Source: Anaerolineaceae bacterium (GTDB taxonomy: Bacteria; Chloroflexota; Anaerolineae; Anaerolineales; Anaerolineaceae). From it: a stretch of DNA of 45,777 bases. Position 1 is the first letter of the stretch, and each line of letters opens with the position of its first letter. Positions 1-8,146 of the stretch are shown one piece after another. The translations under genes were made by a program, and so were the position numbers. The notes below the pieces were generated by a model. It was not told where the DNA came from, searched no databases, and saw only the letters and a program-made list of their open reading frames with translations. Where the stretch lies: the NCBI GenBank assembly GCA_018060515.1, contig JAGOVY010000002.1, positions 1 through 45,777 of the forward strand, written 5' to 3'.

Positions 1-839
1 TGGCACCGCTGCAATATGCTTTCATGGTACGTGGTATGCTGGCTGCGATTATCGTAGGGGTGGTGTGCGCAGTGCTGGGTACCTACATCGTGCTGCGCGG
101 CATGGCATTCTTCGGTGACGCACTCGCGCATGCAGTACTTCCCGGTGTGGCAGTGGGTTATCTCATCGGCGGTGGCGCACGCGGACCTGTGTTCTGGTGG
201 GCCATGCTGACAGCACTCCTCAGTGCGTTTGCCATTGGCGCTGTGAGTCGTTCTTCCAAACTTAAAGAAGATACCGCCATAGGCATTATCTTTGCCGGTA
301 TGTTTGCATTAGGCGTAGCGCTGATCTCGATGGTACGCAACTACACCGCCGATCTGACTCACTTTCTTTTCGGCGATGTTCTTGGCGTTACCACTGGAGA
401 TTTGGTGCTCACCGTTGTATTCGGACTTCTCATCTTGCTGGTGGTCTTTGCTTTTTATAAAGAATTTCTCGTGATATCTTTTGATCCCGTCCTGGCGCAA
501 ACTCTGCGTCTGCCAATTCGTTGGCTCGATTTCTTGCTCATCGCACTGATTGCAATGAGCATTGTCGTTTCACTGCAGACAGTAGGGGTCACCCTAATGG
601 TGGCGATGCTCATCACCCCTGCGGCAGCAGCCTCTCTGCTGACGCGCAAACTCACGCGTATGATGCTTTATTCCGCTCTGATTGCCGTGTTCTCGGGAAT
701 CACCGGCTTGTACCTTTCGTATTATCTTAATCTAGCCTCCGGGTCGGCTATCGTGCTGACTTGTACCGCTGTCTTTGCGCTGATCTGGGGTGTCACCAAT
801 CTCGTCAACAGGCAGCGCACTAATCTCTTGGCTAAATAG
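1..839 (+). CDS. Metal ABC transporter permease (ZnuB/MntB family), 5'-truncated
   Basis: Inner-membrane permease of an ABC-3 type importer for zinc or manganese, working with a periplasmic binding protein and an ATPase that would lie before the window. The frame is open to the first base, and the residues before the ATG at 24 (APLQYAF) match the usual N-terminus of the family, so the true start is outside the window and the ATG at 24 is internal. The protein is almost wholly hydrophobic, with about eight membrane segments, and carries the family stretch GMAFFGDALAHAVLPGVAVG near the start. The metal cannot be decided from the sequence. A hairpin with a T-run follows at 866-891, so this is probably the last gene of its operon. 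Confidence 0.88.
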   Translation, partial: APLQYAFMVRGMLAAIIVGVVCAVLGTYIVLRGMAFFGDALAHAVLPGVAVGYLIGGGARGPVFWWAMLTALLSAFAIGAVSRSSKLKEDTAIGIIFAGMFALGVALISMVRNYTADLTHFLFGDVLGVTTGDLVLTVVFGLLILLVVFAFYKEFLVISFDPVLAQTLRLPIRWLDFLLIALIAMSIVVSLQTVGVTLMVAMLITPAAAASLLTRKLTRMMLYSALIAVFSGITGLYLSYYLNLASGSAIVLTCTAVFALIWGVTNLVNRQRTNLLAK

Positions 840-865
840 AAATGAAACGCACGGCTTATTTTTTG

Positions 866-891
866 CACCCAACCGATGGTAGGGTGTTTTT
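866..891 (+). terminator. Probable terminator of the metal-transport operon
   Basis: CACCC at 866-870 pairs with GGGTG at 882-886, with an inner ACC/GGT pair around GAT, followed by five T. It lies 27 bases after the permease stop. Confidence 0.6.
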
Positions 892-905
892 CCCGTTAGT
901 CAGAG

Positions 906-935
906 CCTGCCGGCGCTCTTCTTACCGCTGGCGGG
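906..935. other. Stem-loop of unknown role
   Basis: CCTGCCGGCG (906-915) can pair with CGCTGGCGGG (926-935) over ten positions, two of them G-T, around a ten-base loop. There is no T-run after it, so it is not an obvious terminator. It lies between the metal permease and the arsenic operon. Confidence 0.35.
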
Positions 936-1066
936 TATGCGAAAAAATTGAGTTTGCCAGCGGGAAGAACATCCTCCAGTAAGCGTGAGGGTGTATTGCT
1001 TAATTGGAACATTATCCTCTTGCGCTTAATAATTCCTAAATCACATTCAACTTTACGAATGTGTGC

Positions 1067-1092
1067 TATAATATATTCATTATCATGAATAT
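1067..1092 (+). promoter_or_regulatory. arsR promoter -10 box and palindromic operator
   Basis: A perfect TATAAT lies at 1067-1072, preceded by TGC, giving an extended -10. The -35 is poor (TTCAAC at 1046-1051, spacer 15). Immediately downstream is the perfect inverted repeat ATATTCAT-TATC-ATGAATAT (1073-1092), which covers the expected transcription start and the ATG at 1085. This is the position expected for an ArsR repressor operator; binding of ArsR here is inference. Confidence 0.6.
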
Positions 1093-1498
1093 AAAGAAGA
1101 AATCCATCCTTGAAGTGTCTGAGCCAATTGCCGACTCTTTATCCGCAATTTCTTCACCCCAAAGAATAGCCATTTTACTCACAATTGGAAATGGCGAAGT
1201 CTGTGTTTGTCATTTAGAGGCCGTATTAGGTTGGCGACAAGCGTATATTTCTCAACATTTAATGGCGTTACGACAAGCAGATATATTGGAATCAAACCGA
1301 AAAGGGAAGTTTATTTACTATACACTCAAAAATAAGTCTCTCTTGACCGTCATCTTGAATGTTGCAAATTTAATTGAACTCCCCTCCGAAACTATTTCAT
1401 CTGTCATCAATCAGCAAAGTTACCCCTCCTGCGACTGTCCACAATGTGTGGATGCCATAACTCAAATGTCATCCACAGAGCATTCAGGTAAATTCTAA
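1085..1498 (+). CDS. arsR: ArsR-family arsenic-responsive repressor
   Basis: Winged-helix repressor that releases DNA when it binds arsenite, controlling the genes downstream. The helix before the recognition helix carries VCVCHLE, close to the CVCDL metal-binding motif of classical ArsR, so As(III) sensing by the paired cysteines is likely. Two further cysteines occur in SCDCPQC near the C-terminus. An upstream GTG at 1061 is in frame, but it precedes the -10 box, so the ATG at 1085 is chosen, giving 137 residues. No Shine-Dalgarno is visible and the predicted leader is only about six bases. The stop codon directly abuts the ATG of arsC. Base composition is AT-rich compared with the housekeeping genes, as in the rest of this operon. 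Confidence 0.9.
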   Translation: MNIKKKSILEVSEPIADSLSAISSPQRIAILLTIGNGEVCVCHLEAVLGWRQAYISQHLMALRQADILESNRKGKFIYYTLKNKSLLTVILNVANLIELPSETISSVINQQSYPSCDCPQCVDAITQMSSTEHSGKF

Positions 1499-1918
1499 AT
1501 GAAAAAAGTTCTATTCTTATGCGCAGGAAATTCCTGCCGTTCCCAAATAGCAGAGGCGATTGTAAATGCCCGTTTGTGCGAAACCTGGCAAGCCTTTAGT
1601 GCCGGAATAAAGCCTGCGGGTTATGTCCATCCCAAAGCAATCAGCGTGCTTTCGGAAATCGGCATTCATTATTCAGGCACATCAAAGCGGGTGGACGAAT
1701 TTCAAGATGTGGATTTCGACCTTGTGATCACAGTCTGTGATTCGGCGGCCGAAGAATGTCCAATCTGGATAGGCAAGGGAAAGCGAATACATCATAGTTT
1801 CCCTGATCCAGCGCTTACGGATAACCTTGATGACTTCCGAACCGTACGAGACGATATCGAAAAAGTTATGTTTGATTTACTAACAACCTCAAAGGAGAAT
1901 AATGACTCAATCTTCTAA
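1499..1918 (+). CDS. arsC: Arsenate reductase, thioredoxin-coupled low-molecular-weight phosphatase type
   Basis: Reduces arsenate to arsenite in the cytoplasm using a thiol cascade. The 139-residue protein begins with the anion-binding loop CAGNSCRS (Cys8 nucleophile, Cys13, Arg14). The second and third redox cysteines appear as VCDSAAEEC (Cys80 and Cys87). The general acid Asp is in FPDPA (Asp103). This arrangement matches the Staphylococcus pI258 ArsC class rather than the glutaredoxin-type R773 enzyme. It starts at the base after the arsR stop and overlaps arsM by 17 bases, showing tight co-translation. Confidence 0.93.
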   Translation: MKKVLFLCAGNSCRSQIAEAIVNARLCETWQAFSAGIKPAGYVHPKAISVLSEIGIHYSGTSKRVDEFQDVDFDLVITVCDSAAEECPIWIGKGKRIHHSFPDPALTDNLDDFRTVRDDIEKVMFDLLTTSKENNDSIF

Positions 1919-2705
1919 TCCCATCCATGAAACTGTTCGTGAACACTATGCACAAAGAATCAAGAACACTGGATCTTGTTGCAGCTCAAATTGTTCTTGC
2001 GAAACATCCAACAGCATTTATCCAGTGGATTTATTAACCAATATTCCATCTGAAGTTACCGATACCTGCTATGGTTGTGGCGATCCAATAACACTCGCAT
2101 CACTAAAGAATGGTCAAACTGTGCTGGATCTCGGTTCGGGAGCAGGGCTTGATTGTATTCTTGCTGCGCAAAAGGTAGGCGAAACAGGTTTTGTCATTGG
2201 AGTGGATATGACAACTGAAATGATCGAACGTGCACAAGCCAACGTAAAAAGGGTCAGCTTGAATAACGTTGAGTTTCGTTTTGGTTACTTGGAAAATCTG
2301 CCTGTTGAAGATAACACAGTTGATGTAATAATTTCTAATTGTGTGATCAACCTTTCGCCAGATAAATCTAAAGTATTTGCAGAAGCTTTCCGAGTTTTAA
2401 AGCCTGGCGGGAAATTGGCAGTCTCTGATATTGTTATCGACGGACAATTACCCGATATGGTCAAGCAAAGCCTGAGCGCATGGGCTGGTTGTGTAGCTGG
2501 GGCTATCCAAGCCCAGGACTATATGGACATGATGACAGCAGTTGGATTTACGGATATTTCAGTCAAGCCTGTATTCTTCGACAAGGAGACCGTAGATAAT
2601 GCTCTCAATGACATGAAGGATGTAGTCGAACTTATGACCATCTCTCGCGAAAATGTATACAAAGCGGTATATAGCGCTAAGATTACTGCCTATAAATCAC
2701 AGTAG
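1902..2705 (+). CDS. arsM: Arsenite S-adenosylmethionine methyltransferase
   Basis: Methylates As(III) to mono-, di- and trimethyl forms, which are volatile or exported. The 267-residue protein has the class I methyltransferase core with the SAM loop DLGSGAGLDC at 76-85 and the acidic position VDM near 102. Cysteines expected for As(III) binding are in CYGCG (56-59), NCVINLS (Cys147) and WAGCVAG (Cys197). An additional cysteine-rich stretch, CCSSNCSC (26-33), lies in the N-terminal part. The start overlaps the end of arsC; the purine-rich AAAGGAGAATA just before the ATG is a good ribosome site. Together with arsC and acr3 it offers both efflux and methylation as detoxification routes. Confidence 0.93.
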   Translation: MTQSSNPIHETVREHYAQRIKNTGSCCSSNCSCETSNSIYPVDLLTNIPSEVTDTCYGCGDPITLASLKNGQTVLDLGSGAGLDCILAAQKVGETGFVIGVDMTTEMIERAQANVKRVSLNNVEFRFGYLENLPVEDNTVDVIISNCVINLSPDKSKVFAEAFRVLKPGGKLAVSDIVIDGQLPDMVKQSLSAWAGCVAGAIQAQDYMDMMTAVGFTDISVKPVFFDKETVDNALNDMKDVVELMTISRENVYKAVYSAKITAYKSQ

Positions 2706-2724
2706 TTTGAAATAAGAAAGACCG

Positions 2725-3789
2725 ATGACTAAACCACCTCGCAAAGTACTTTCATTCGTTGACCGATATTTAACCTTGTGGATTTTTCTTGCCATGACAA
2801 TTGGCGTAATGATTGGTTATTTCTTCCCATATCAAGTTACAAGATTCAACCACCTTGTTTCAGTAGGAACAACCAATATTCCTATTGCTGTTGGGTTAAT
2901 TCTGATGATGTTCCCACCATTGGCGAAAGTCCATTATGAAGATTTAGGCGAGGTATTCCATAATTGGAAAATTTTAAGTCTTTCGCTTGTGCAAAATTGG
3001 GTGATCGGGCCTGTTTTAATGTTTGTCCTTGCTGTTTTATTTTTACATGGTTACCCAGAATACATGACGGGATTAATCCTCATTGGTTTAGCAAGATGTA
3101 TCGCAATGGTCATTGTATGGAATGAGCTTGCAAATGGTGATAGTGAATATGCGGCTGGTTTAGTCGCTTTCAATAGTATCTTCCAAGTCCTGTTTTACAG
3201 CGTATATGCTTACCTGTTCATCACCGTATTACCCACTTGGTTTGGGATGACTGGTAATATCGTTGATATCACCATCACTCAAATCGCAAAGAGCGTTTTT
3301 ATCTACTTAGGAATTCCGTTTATTTCAGGATTCTTGACTCGATATTTTCTTGTCCGCGCAAAGGGCAAAGACTGGTATCACAAAACCTTTATACCAAAAA
3401 TCAGCCCTATTACTTTATTTGCCTTGCTCTTTACCATTGTTGTTATGTTTTCTCTTAAGGGTGATGTAATTGTCAAACTGCCGTTTGATGTTGTTCGTAT
3501 TGCAATTCCGTTGATAATTTATTTCGTGGTAATGTTCTTGGTTTCGTTTTTTATGGGGCGAGCGATTGGCTCTGATTATTCAAAAACCGTAACACTTTCG
3601 TTTACAGCCGCAAGTAATAATTTTGAACTGGCTATTGCTGTTGCTGTTGCAGTGTTTGGGATTAATTCTGGTGTGGCATTTGCCGCAGTGATTGGACCAC
3701 TGATAGAAGTGCCTGTAATGATTGCTCTTGTCAATGTTGCCTTGTATTTTCAGAAAAAAAAGTCCAACAAGATAACTCAGTTTCCATAA
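2725..3789 (+). CDS. acr3: Arsenite efflux permease, ACR3 family
   Basis: Secondary transporter that expels arsenite across the cytoplasmic membrane. It has 354 residues with about ten hydrophobic segments. The family signature [16 protein letters not shown] is at 121-136, with the essential Cys at 125 in the fourth helix. The late helix motif [15 protein letters not shown] carries the conserved Glu. It is not the ArsB family, which lacks this signature. It lies 19 bases after arsM and ends the operon. Sampled lines in this gene have 22 and 25 G+C per 60 bases, well below neighbouring housekeeping genes, suggesting the operon was acquired. Confidence 0.94.
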   Translation: MTKPPRKVLSFVDRYLTLWIFLAMTIGVMIGYFFPYQVTRFNHLVSVGTTNIPIAVGLILMMFPPLAKVHYEDLGEVFHNWKILSLSLVQNWVIGPVLMFVLAVLFLHGYPEYMTGLILIGLARCIAMVIVWNELANGDSEYAAGLVAFNSIFQVLFYSVYAYLFITVLPTWFGMTGNIVDITITQIAKSVFIYLGIPFISGFLTRYFLVRAKGKDWYHKTFIPKISPITLFALLFTIVVMFSLKGDVIVKLPFDVVRIAIPLIIYFVVMFLVSFFMGRAIGSDYSKTVTLSFTAASNNFELAIAVAVAVFGINSGVAFAAVIGPLIEVPVMIALVNVALYFQKKKSNKITQFP

Positions 3790-4321
3790 TAGCAATACAC
3801 CCCCAATACAGCACGCACAATATGGTAAAGCTTCTACTGTGTTTTCGGGAAATTTTTACGTAGTGAGCGATCATCTTCCAATTATTGTCAATGCTCACTC
3901 CGTCGTAGTAACGCAAGCTATTGTAATAGATCAATGTGAAGGTACTCGCAGCTTTTCAATTCGAGATTAGGTGGCAAACACTTCTGAAACCACCGATGGA
4001 AACAGGATCGAAATATCTACGGATATGGAGATCTGTAAGATGTTGCCTCTCTCACTGACATCAACCCCTTACACAAAGAAATGGACCTCTTTAGCAGATT
4101 TTCTGGTTATATTTGAAGTCCTCAAACCTGGGAGTTTCCACAGGCTTTTCAAGGGATGATAATTATTCCAGTAGATTGAAAAAATGCTGCCTGATCTTAG
4201 TGTAAGCTGCAACTTCTTAAACAATAGGTGTCATATCCACTTCTGAAATGGCAGCGTCGCATCAAGACGCCAGTCAACCTGTGATACAATTTTCGTCCAA
4301 ACTAATAGTGAAAGGCAAAAA
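3790..4321. other. 532-base gene-free stretch after the arsenic operon
   Basis: No convincing gene. A 62-codon frame at 3971-4159 begins with GTG, lacks a ribosome site and resembles nothing I know. An inverted repeat AGTGAGC (3862-3868) / GCTCACT (3893-3899) with a 24-base spacer is present, without a T-run. A weak -10-like TACAAT at 4285-4290 may serve the cyclophilin gene. The stretch is a plausible boundary scar of the arsenic operon, but no mobile-element gene is visible. Confidence 0.5.
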
Positions 4322-4840
4322 ATGAGCGAATCATCCAAACAATGGTCCACTTCTCCCAGTTTGACCATCGACCCACAGAAACTTTATACAGCCACATTTA
4401 AAACCGACGCCGGTGATATTGTCTGCAGCCTGTATGCAAAAAAGGTGCCGAATACCGTCAACAACTTTGTCTTTTTAGCCCGCGAGGGTTTTTACGACAA
4501 CACAATTTTCCATCGCGTCATCACAGACTTCATGGCACAGGGCGGCGACCCTACCGGTACTGGCATGGGCGGACCCGGTTACAAGTTCAAAGACGAGTTC
4601 GACTCCTCGTTACGCCATAGCGGACCTGGAGTTCTCTCCATGGCGAACGCCGGACCTAACACCAACGGCTCTCAGTTTTTCATCACACACGTGCCCACAC
4701 CCTGGCTCGATAACAAACATTCCGTTTTTGGGCAGGTTGTTAAGGGTTTGGATGTGTTGCTGGCAATTCCTGCTCGCGACCCTTCTCAGCGTAACAGCCC
4801 CGCTGTGAAACTGCTCACTGTGGAAATCAGCGAAGAATAG
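4322..4840 (+). CDS. Cyclophilin-type peptidyl-prolyl cis-trans isomerase
   Basis: Accelerates proline isomerisation during protein folding. The 172-residue protein is a single cyclophilin domain of the bacterial PpiB kind, with no signal peptide, so it should be cytoplasmic. Active-site stretches are [19 protein letters not shown] (the Arg is in FHRV), [16 protein letters not shown] and the Trp in [13 protein letters not shown] lies about nine bases before the ATG. It appears to be a single-gene unit: a stem-loop follows at 4860-4882 and a promoter and tRNA lie beyond. Confidence 0.94.
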   Translation: MSESSKQWSTSPSLTIDPQKLYTATFKTDAGDIVCSLYAKKVPNTVNNFVFLAREGFYDNTIFHRVITDFMAQGGDPTGTGMGGPGYKFKDEFDSSLRHSGPGVLSMANAGPNTNGSQFFITHVPTPWLDNKHSVFGQVVKGLDVLLAIPARDPSQRNSPAVKLLTVEISEE

Positions 4841-4859
4841 CGCATGTGTTTTTACCGAA

Positions 4860-4882
4860 AGAACCCCTCGAGCAGGGGTTCT
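4860..4882 (+). terminator. Stem-loop after the cyclophilin gene
   Basis: AGAACCCCT (4860-4868) pairs perfectly with AGGGGTTCT (4874-4882) around CGAGC. The following sequence is A/T-rich but has no T-run, so termination would be weak. Confidence 0.5.
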
Positions 4883-4955
4883 ATTATGAAATTTATGCCA
4901 CACCTAACAAAAACGTAAAGCATAAATCTAATTTGTGTGATAAACTACATTTATC

Positions 4956-4988
4956 AAACGCGTGGTTGCCCCCCTCAACCATGCGTTT
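4956..4988. other. Strong 13-bp stem-loop of unknown role
   Basis: Positions 4956-4968 pair with 4976-4988 over 13 bp with one G-T, around a C-rich loop (CCCCCCT). No T-run follows. It sits alone between the cyclophilin gene and the tRNA-Arg promoter. Confidence 0.45.
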
Positions 4989-5068
4989 GGTGCTTAAAAG
5001 GACAAGAGAAGCTGATTTGCTGTGGGTTCAATCAAAGCCACAATCCCTTCTGTAAAAATCCGTTTTCC

Positions 5069-5097
5069 TTGACGTTTTACCTTGCATGAGGTATATT
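5069..5097 (+). promoter_or_regulatory. tRNA-Arg promoter
   Basis: TTGACG (5069-5074) and TATATT (5092-5097) are separated by exactly 17 bases, about 20 bases before the tRNA. Confidence 0.75.
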
Positions 5098-5117
5098 TTA
5101 CAGGCTCAAAAACGCAT

Positions 5118-5194
5118 GCCCCCGTAGCGCAATTGGATAGAGCGTTTGCTTGCGGAGCAAAAGGTTGAGTATTCGAATTACTCCGGGGGCACCA
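5118..5194 (+). tRNA. tRNA-Arg, anticodon GCG
   Basis: Full cloverleaf: acceptor GCCCCCG/CGGGGGC, D arm with loop AATTGGATA, anticodon stem TTTGC/GCAAA with loop TTGCGGA (anticodon GCG at 5152-5154), T arm GAGTA-TTCGAAT-TACTC. Discriminator A is at 5191 and CCA is encoded (5192-5194). C35 and the A after the D-loop GG fit arginine identity. The anticodon begins with G rather than the A (inosine) common in bacterial CGN-reading tRNAs. Confidence 0.94.
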
Positions 5195-5198
5195 GTCG

Positions 5199-5225
5199 AA
5201 AAGAGCGGTTTACCCGCTCTTTTTT
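5199..5225 (+). terminator. tRNA-Arg terminator
   Basis: A perfect 10-bp stem AAAAGAGCGG (5199-5208) / CCGCTCTTTT (5214-5223) continues into a T-run, five bases after the CCA. Confidence 0.85.
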
Positions 5226-5256
5226 AATATGTTCGGAAATAGAATGGACAATTTTC

Positions 5257-6069
5257 ATGAATAAACCTCAGATATTACTTTCAAATGATGATGGGATTAA
5301 TTCTCCCGGTCTTTGGGCTGCTGCCAGCGAACTGGCAAAAATCGGTTATGTTACTGTGGCTGCACCGCGAGAACAACATTCCGGCGCTGGGCGCAGCGTA
5401 CCACCCTGGACGGATGGCGAAATCAAAGAGACGACACTCAGGATTGGCGAGCAGGAGTGGACTTGTTACGCAGTTGGCGGTTCTCCGGCTCAAGCGGTTC
5501 AGTACGGCGTCTTTGCTATCCTAAAACACAAACCCGATCTGGTAGTATCGGGGATTAATTATGGTGAAAACCCCGCGACAGATATCACACTCTCCGGCAC
5601 TGTAGGAGCTGCTCTTGAAGCCGCCTCTTACGGTATTCCCGCGCTGGCAGTTTCTCTGCAATTGGAAGATGAAGATTATCTCGGTTACTCGCGTAAAACT
5701 GATTTTTCAACCGCAGCAGTTTTCACACGGCGCTTCGCCCGGCTGTTGTTATCCAAGAAAATGCCGGATGATGTGAAAGTGTTGAACGTGAATGTGCCGC
5801 AAAAGGCAACCCCTGATACCCCATGGCGTATCACCCATTTAGGAAGACACGGCTATTTTGTGCCTTTTCTTAAAGATAATAAAGGAGAAGGCGTACAGCC
5901 AAGAATCGATGCTCGAGTATCTCCATCTCCTGATGACCTGAACGACCCTCTGAGTGACATCCGAACCTTTCACGTTGAGGGGCTCGTTTCAGTCACCCCG
6001 CTCAGCCTCGATCTCACCTCGCGCGTCGACCTGGCAGATCTGCAGCAATCATTCGGTTCATTGGATTAA
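5257..6069 (+). CDS. surE: 5'/3'-nucleotidase SurE
   Basis: Metal-dependent survival-protein nucleotidase that removes phosphate from nucleoside monophosphates in the cytoplasm. The protein has 270 residues, slightly longer than most SurE. The N-terminal signature ILLSNDDGINSPG carries the metal-binding Asp pair (residues 11-12), and SGINYGENPATDITLSGTVG holds the conserved Asn/Ser ligands. The frame stays open upstream through the tRNA, but the family N-terminus starts at the ATG at 5257, after the tRNA terminator. The ribosome site is weak (GGACAA). It converges with ychF and shares a bidirectional terminator with it. Confidence 0.93.
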   Translation: MNKPQILLSNDDGINSPGLWAAASELAKIGYVTVAAPREQHSGAGRSVPPWTDGEIKETTLRIGEQEWTCYAVGGSPAQAVQYGVFAILKHKPDLVVSGINYGENPATDITLSGTVGAALEAASYGIPALAVSLQLEDEDYLGYSRKTDFSTAAVFTRRFARLLLSKKMPDDVKVLNVNVPQKATPDTPWRITHLGRHGYFVPFLKDNKGEGVQPRIDARVSPSPDDLNDPLSDIRTFHVEGLVSVTPLSLDLTSRVDLADLQQSFGSLD

Positions 6070-6075
6070 CTTACA

Positions 6076-6101
6076 AAAACAACCTCCATCGAGGTTGTTT
6101 T
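6076..6101. terminator. Bidirectional terminator between surE and ychF
   Basis: AAAACAACCTC (6076-6086) pairs with GAGGTTGTTTT (6091-6101) around CATC, with T-rich flanks on both strands. It serves the two converging genes. Confidence 0.8.
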
Positions 6102-6109
6102 AGTTTTAT

Positions 6110-7186
6110 TTACTTCTTCGAAACATTGAAGAGGATATTCACCACATCTCCATCTTTAACCACATATTCTTTGCCTTCAAGCCGCAGCTTGCCATGTGTT
6201 TTAGCTTCGTTTAAACCGCCCAGCGAAACCAAATCGTCATAGTGCACCACTTCAGCACGGATAAACCCTTTTTGCAGGTCGGTGTGAATCTCTCCGGCAG
6301 CTTCAGGTGCCGTGGCGCCGCGGTGAACCGTCCAGGCGCGGCATTCATCCGGACCAACTGTGAAGAAAGAATGTAAGCCGAGCAGATCGTAAGACAGGCG
6401 AATCATGCGGCTCAAGCTGAGTTCCTCAATACCGTACTCCGTCAGGAAAAGCTCAGCTTCTTCGGGCGCGAGCTGCGCGATATCCATTTCTAACTTGCCC
6501 TGTAGTCCAATGGTCATGCTGCTTTGATGGGCATACTCAATTACTGGCTGCGCTTGCCCTTCTGCCAGGTTTAACACAATCATCATTGGTTTTCGGCTGA
6601 GAAAACCAAAGCCCGACAGCAGTTTATCTTCTTCTTCATTGATTGATACATCACGTAAAGGTATTTCGGCTGACAGCGATTCATGCAGCCGCGCGAAAAG
6701 CGTCTGCTCCCGTTCAATTAATCCTTTTTCTCTTCCAGCGCCTTTCTTTTTTTCTTCTTCCAGACGCTCCAGTTTGCGTTCGATGGCAATGAGATCATTG
6801 AGCACAAATTCGCTTTCCATATTGAGTATGTCGCGTTGTGGGTTTATGCTTTCGTGAATATGAGGAACGTTTTCATCTGTAAAAACACGTACAACCTGAA
6901 TGAACCCATCCAATTGGCTCAGCTGGTTGAGTAACACACCGGAAATTCCTCCTTTGCCTGCGCTGCCATCCAGACCGGCGATATCCACATACGTAACCTT
7001 GGCGTAGATAGTTTTTTTGGGTTTGAAAATTCCAGATAAGACATCCACGCGCTTGTCAGGCACATCCACCACAGCCGTGTGGATCTCAATTTTTCCACCT
7101 GGCCCAGTCGGCTGGGCAGCGCGGGTGAGTGCATTGAACAGTGTGGTCTTTCCTGATTGGGGCAAACCGATAATTCCTAAGCGCAT
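6110..7186 (-). CDS. ychF: Ribosome-associated OBG-family ATPase YchF
   Basis: Universally conserved P-loop NTPase that binds the 50S ribosome and prefers ATP to GTP. The 358-residue protein has Walker A GLPQSGKTT (7-15), the G3-like DIAGL, and NLAE in place of NKxD, the NxxE form that explains ATP use. A helical coiled insertion rich in Glu/Lys follows, and the C-terminal TGS-like domain includes RAWTVHRGATAPEAAG and GKLRLEGKEYVVKDGDVV. The frame extends 45 codons further upstream through the antisense of tRNA-Leu, but the family start and the site AAGGGAAATAAT place the start at 7186. It diverges from the tRNA-Leu gene, with only about 50 bases between. Confidence 0.94.
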   Translation of the reverse strand: MRLGIIGLPQSGKTTLFNALTRAAQPTGPGGKIEIHTAVVDVPDKRVDVLSGIFKPKKTIYAKVTYVDIAGLDGSAGKGGISGVLLNQLSQLDGFIQVVRVFTDENVPHIHESINPQRDILNMESEFVLNDLIAIERKLERLEEEKKKGAGREKGLIEREQTLFARLHESLSAEIPLRDVSINEEEDKLLSGFGFLSRKPMMIVLNLAEGQAQPVIEYAHQSSMTIGLQGKLEMDIAQLAPEEAELFLTEYGIEELSLSRMIRLSYDLLGLHSFFTVGPDECRAWTVHRGATAPEAAGEIHTDLQKGFIRAEVVHYDDLVSLGGLNEAKTHGKLRLEGKEYVVKDGDVVNILFNVSKK

Positions 7187-7197
7187 AATTATTTCCC

Positions 7198-7226
7198 TTG
7201 ACCCTTGAGAATTTGTCAGATATACT
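7198..7226 (+). promoter_or_regulatory. tRNA-Leu promoter
   Basis: TTGACC (7198-7203) and TATACT (7221-7226) with a 17-base spacer lie 12 bases before the tRNA. The -35 overlaps the leader of the divergent ychF gene. Confidence 0.7.
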
Positions 7227-7238
7227 TTTGCTGTAATT

Positions 7239-7320
<82 letters not shown>

Positions 7321-7341
7321 CAAGGATTATAACATTTTTCC

Positions 7342-7363
7342 CCCGCCCATTGGCGGGTTTTTT
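7342..7363 (+). terminator. tRNA-Leu terminator
   Basis: CCCGCC (7342-7347) pairs with GGCGGG (7352-7357) around CATT, followed by six T. Confidence 0.85.
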
Positions 7364-7391
7364 CTACCATTAATTGGTGTTTTAGGGTTTG

Positions 7392-7401
7392 TTTCTCGAA
7401 A
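7392..7401 (-). repeat. TTTCGAGAAA element, copy 1
   Basis: Reads TTTCGAGAAA on the minus strand. It lies exactly three bases after the stop codon of the GNAT gene (stop at 7405-7407 complement). It is one of five exact copies in the window. Confidence 0.75.
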
Positions 7402-7404
7402 TAA

Positions 7405-7983
7405 TTACCAGGATTTTCGAAAAATCAAACGTTCGCCGCGCTTCTCTGCCAGTTCAAAACCTTGGCGTCTAAAAACCGTCGCCACCCCTGAGAATAGATT
7501 CACCGCACTGACTTTCTCCTCCGCCTCGATGGGGTAAGCTTCAATAAGCTGTGCCCCTTTCTGTTTGGCATATTCAATTGCCGCTACAAGCAGCCGGTCC
7601 ATCATCCCTTTTCTGCGATATTTTCGATGGATAAAAAAGCAAGGGATAACCCATGCCGCTTGTTCATCAATTGGCGCGAGAACCTTGGAGGCTGTCAGCC
7701 GTTTATATTTTTCGCGCGGCGCCAGCGCCAGCCAGCCAGCGGGTACACCGTCAGCGTAGGCGATAATGCCCGGCTCGGCACCTGCCTGAACAAGAGCGTA
7801 CATCAGTTGCTTATGCCCTTCTTTGCCGGCCTCTTTGAACTCCTGGTTTGTCATGAGAAACCAGGCGCACCAGCAGCCGGCACAAGCTCCATTTGCGCCA
7901 AACAGTTGTTCGAAATCAGCCCAACGCGCGGGCGTAAGGGGGTGGTATTCCCAATTTTCCACTTCGAGTTTTTTTGCCATCAT
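7405..7983 (-). CDS. GNAT family N-acetyltransferase
   Basis: Predicted acetyl-CoA-dependent acyltransferase of unknown substrate, about 192 residues. The acetyl-CoA binding loop of the GNAT fold appears as YRRKGMMDRLL, followed by AAIEYAKQKGAQLIEAYPIE and the terminal strand region FRRQGFELAEKR. Near the N-terminus is GACAGCWCAWF, a cysteine-rich motif seen in one GNAT subfamily. ATG codons occur at 7995, 7983 and 7980; GGGAG sits five to eight bases before the latter two, so 7983 (or 7980) is preferred. A TTTCGAGAAA element follows the stop codon. There is no partner gene; it converges with tRNA-Leu and diverges from dnaN. Confidence 0.82.
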   Translation of the reverse strand: MMAKKLEVENWEYHPLTPARWADFEQLFGANGACAGCWCAWFLMTNQEFKEAGKEGHKQLMYALVQAGAEPGIIAYADGVPAGWLALAPREKYKRLTASKVLAPIDEQAAWVIPCFFIHRKYRRKGMMDRLLVAAIEYAKQKGAQLIEAYPIEAEEKVSAVNLFSGVATVFRRQGFELAEKRGERLIFRKSW

Positions 7984-8107
7984 TCCAACTCCCATAGAGA
8001 TCTTTTGCTGATTTTAATGCTCGTAACTTTCTTTTCACTTTAAGATTGTACATCCAACCGTTTCAGGATGATCATTATTCTTACTGGAATTTTTATCTTT
8101 ATCGTTG

Positions 8108-8113
8108 TATACT
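8108..8113 (+). promoter_or_regulatory. Probable dnaN -10 box
   Basis: TATACT preceded by TTG lies 33 bases before the dnaN ATG. No convincing -35 is seen. Confidence 0.4.
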
Positions 8114-8146
8114 CAAAGATACCAACTTTTCGAAAAGAGGGCGCCC

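Noticed and set aside
3971-4159. 62-codon frame after the arsenic operon
   Set aside because: GTG start without ribosome site and no resemblance to a known protein or transposase.
5146-5256. N-terminal extension of surE
   Set aside because: It runs through the tRNA-Arg gene and its terminator; the SurE family begins at 5257.
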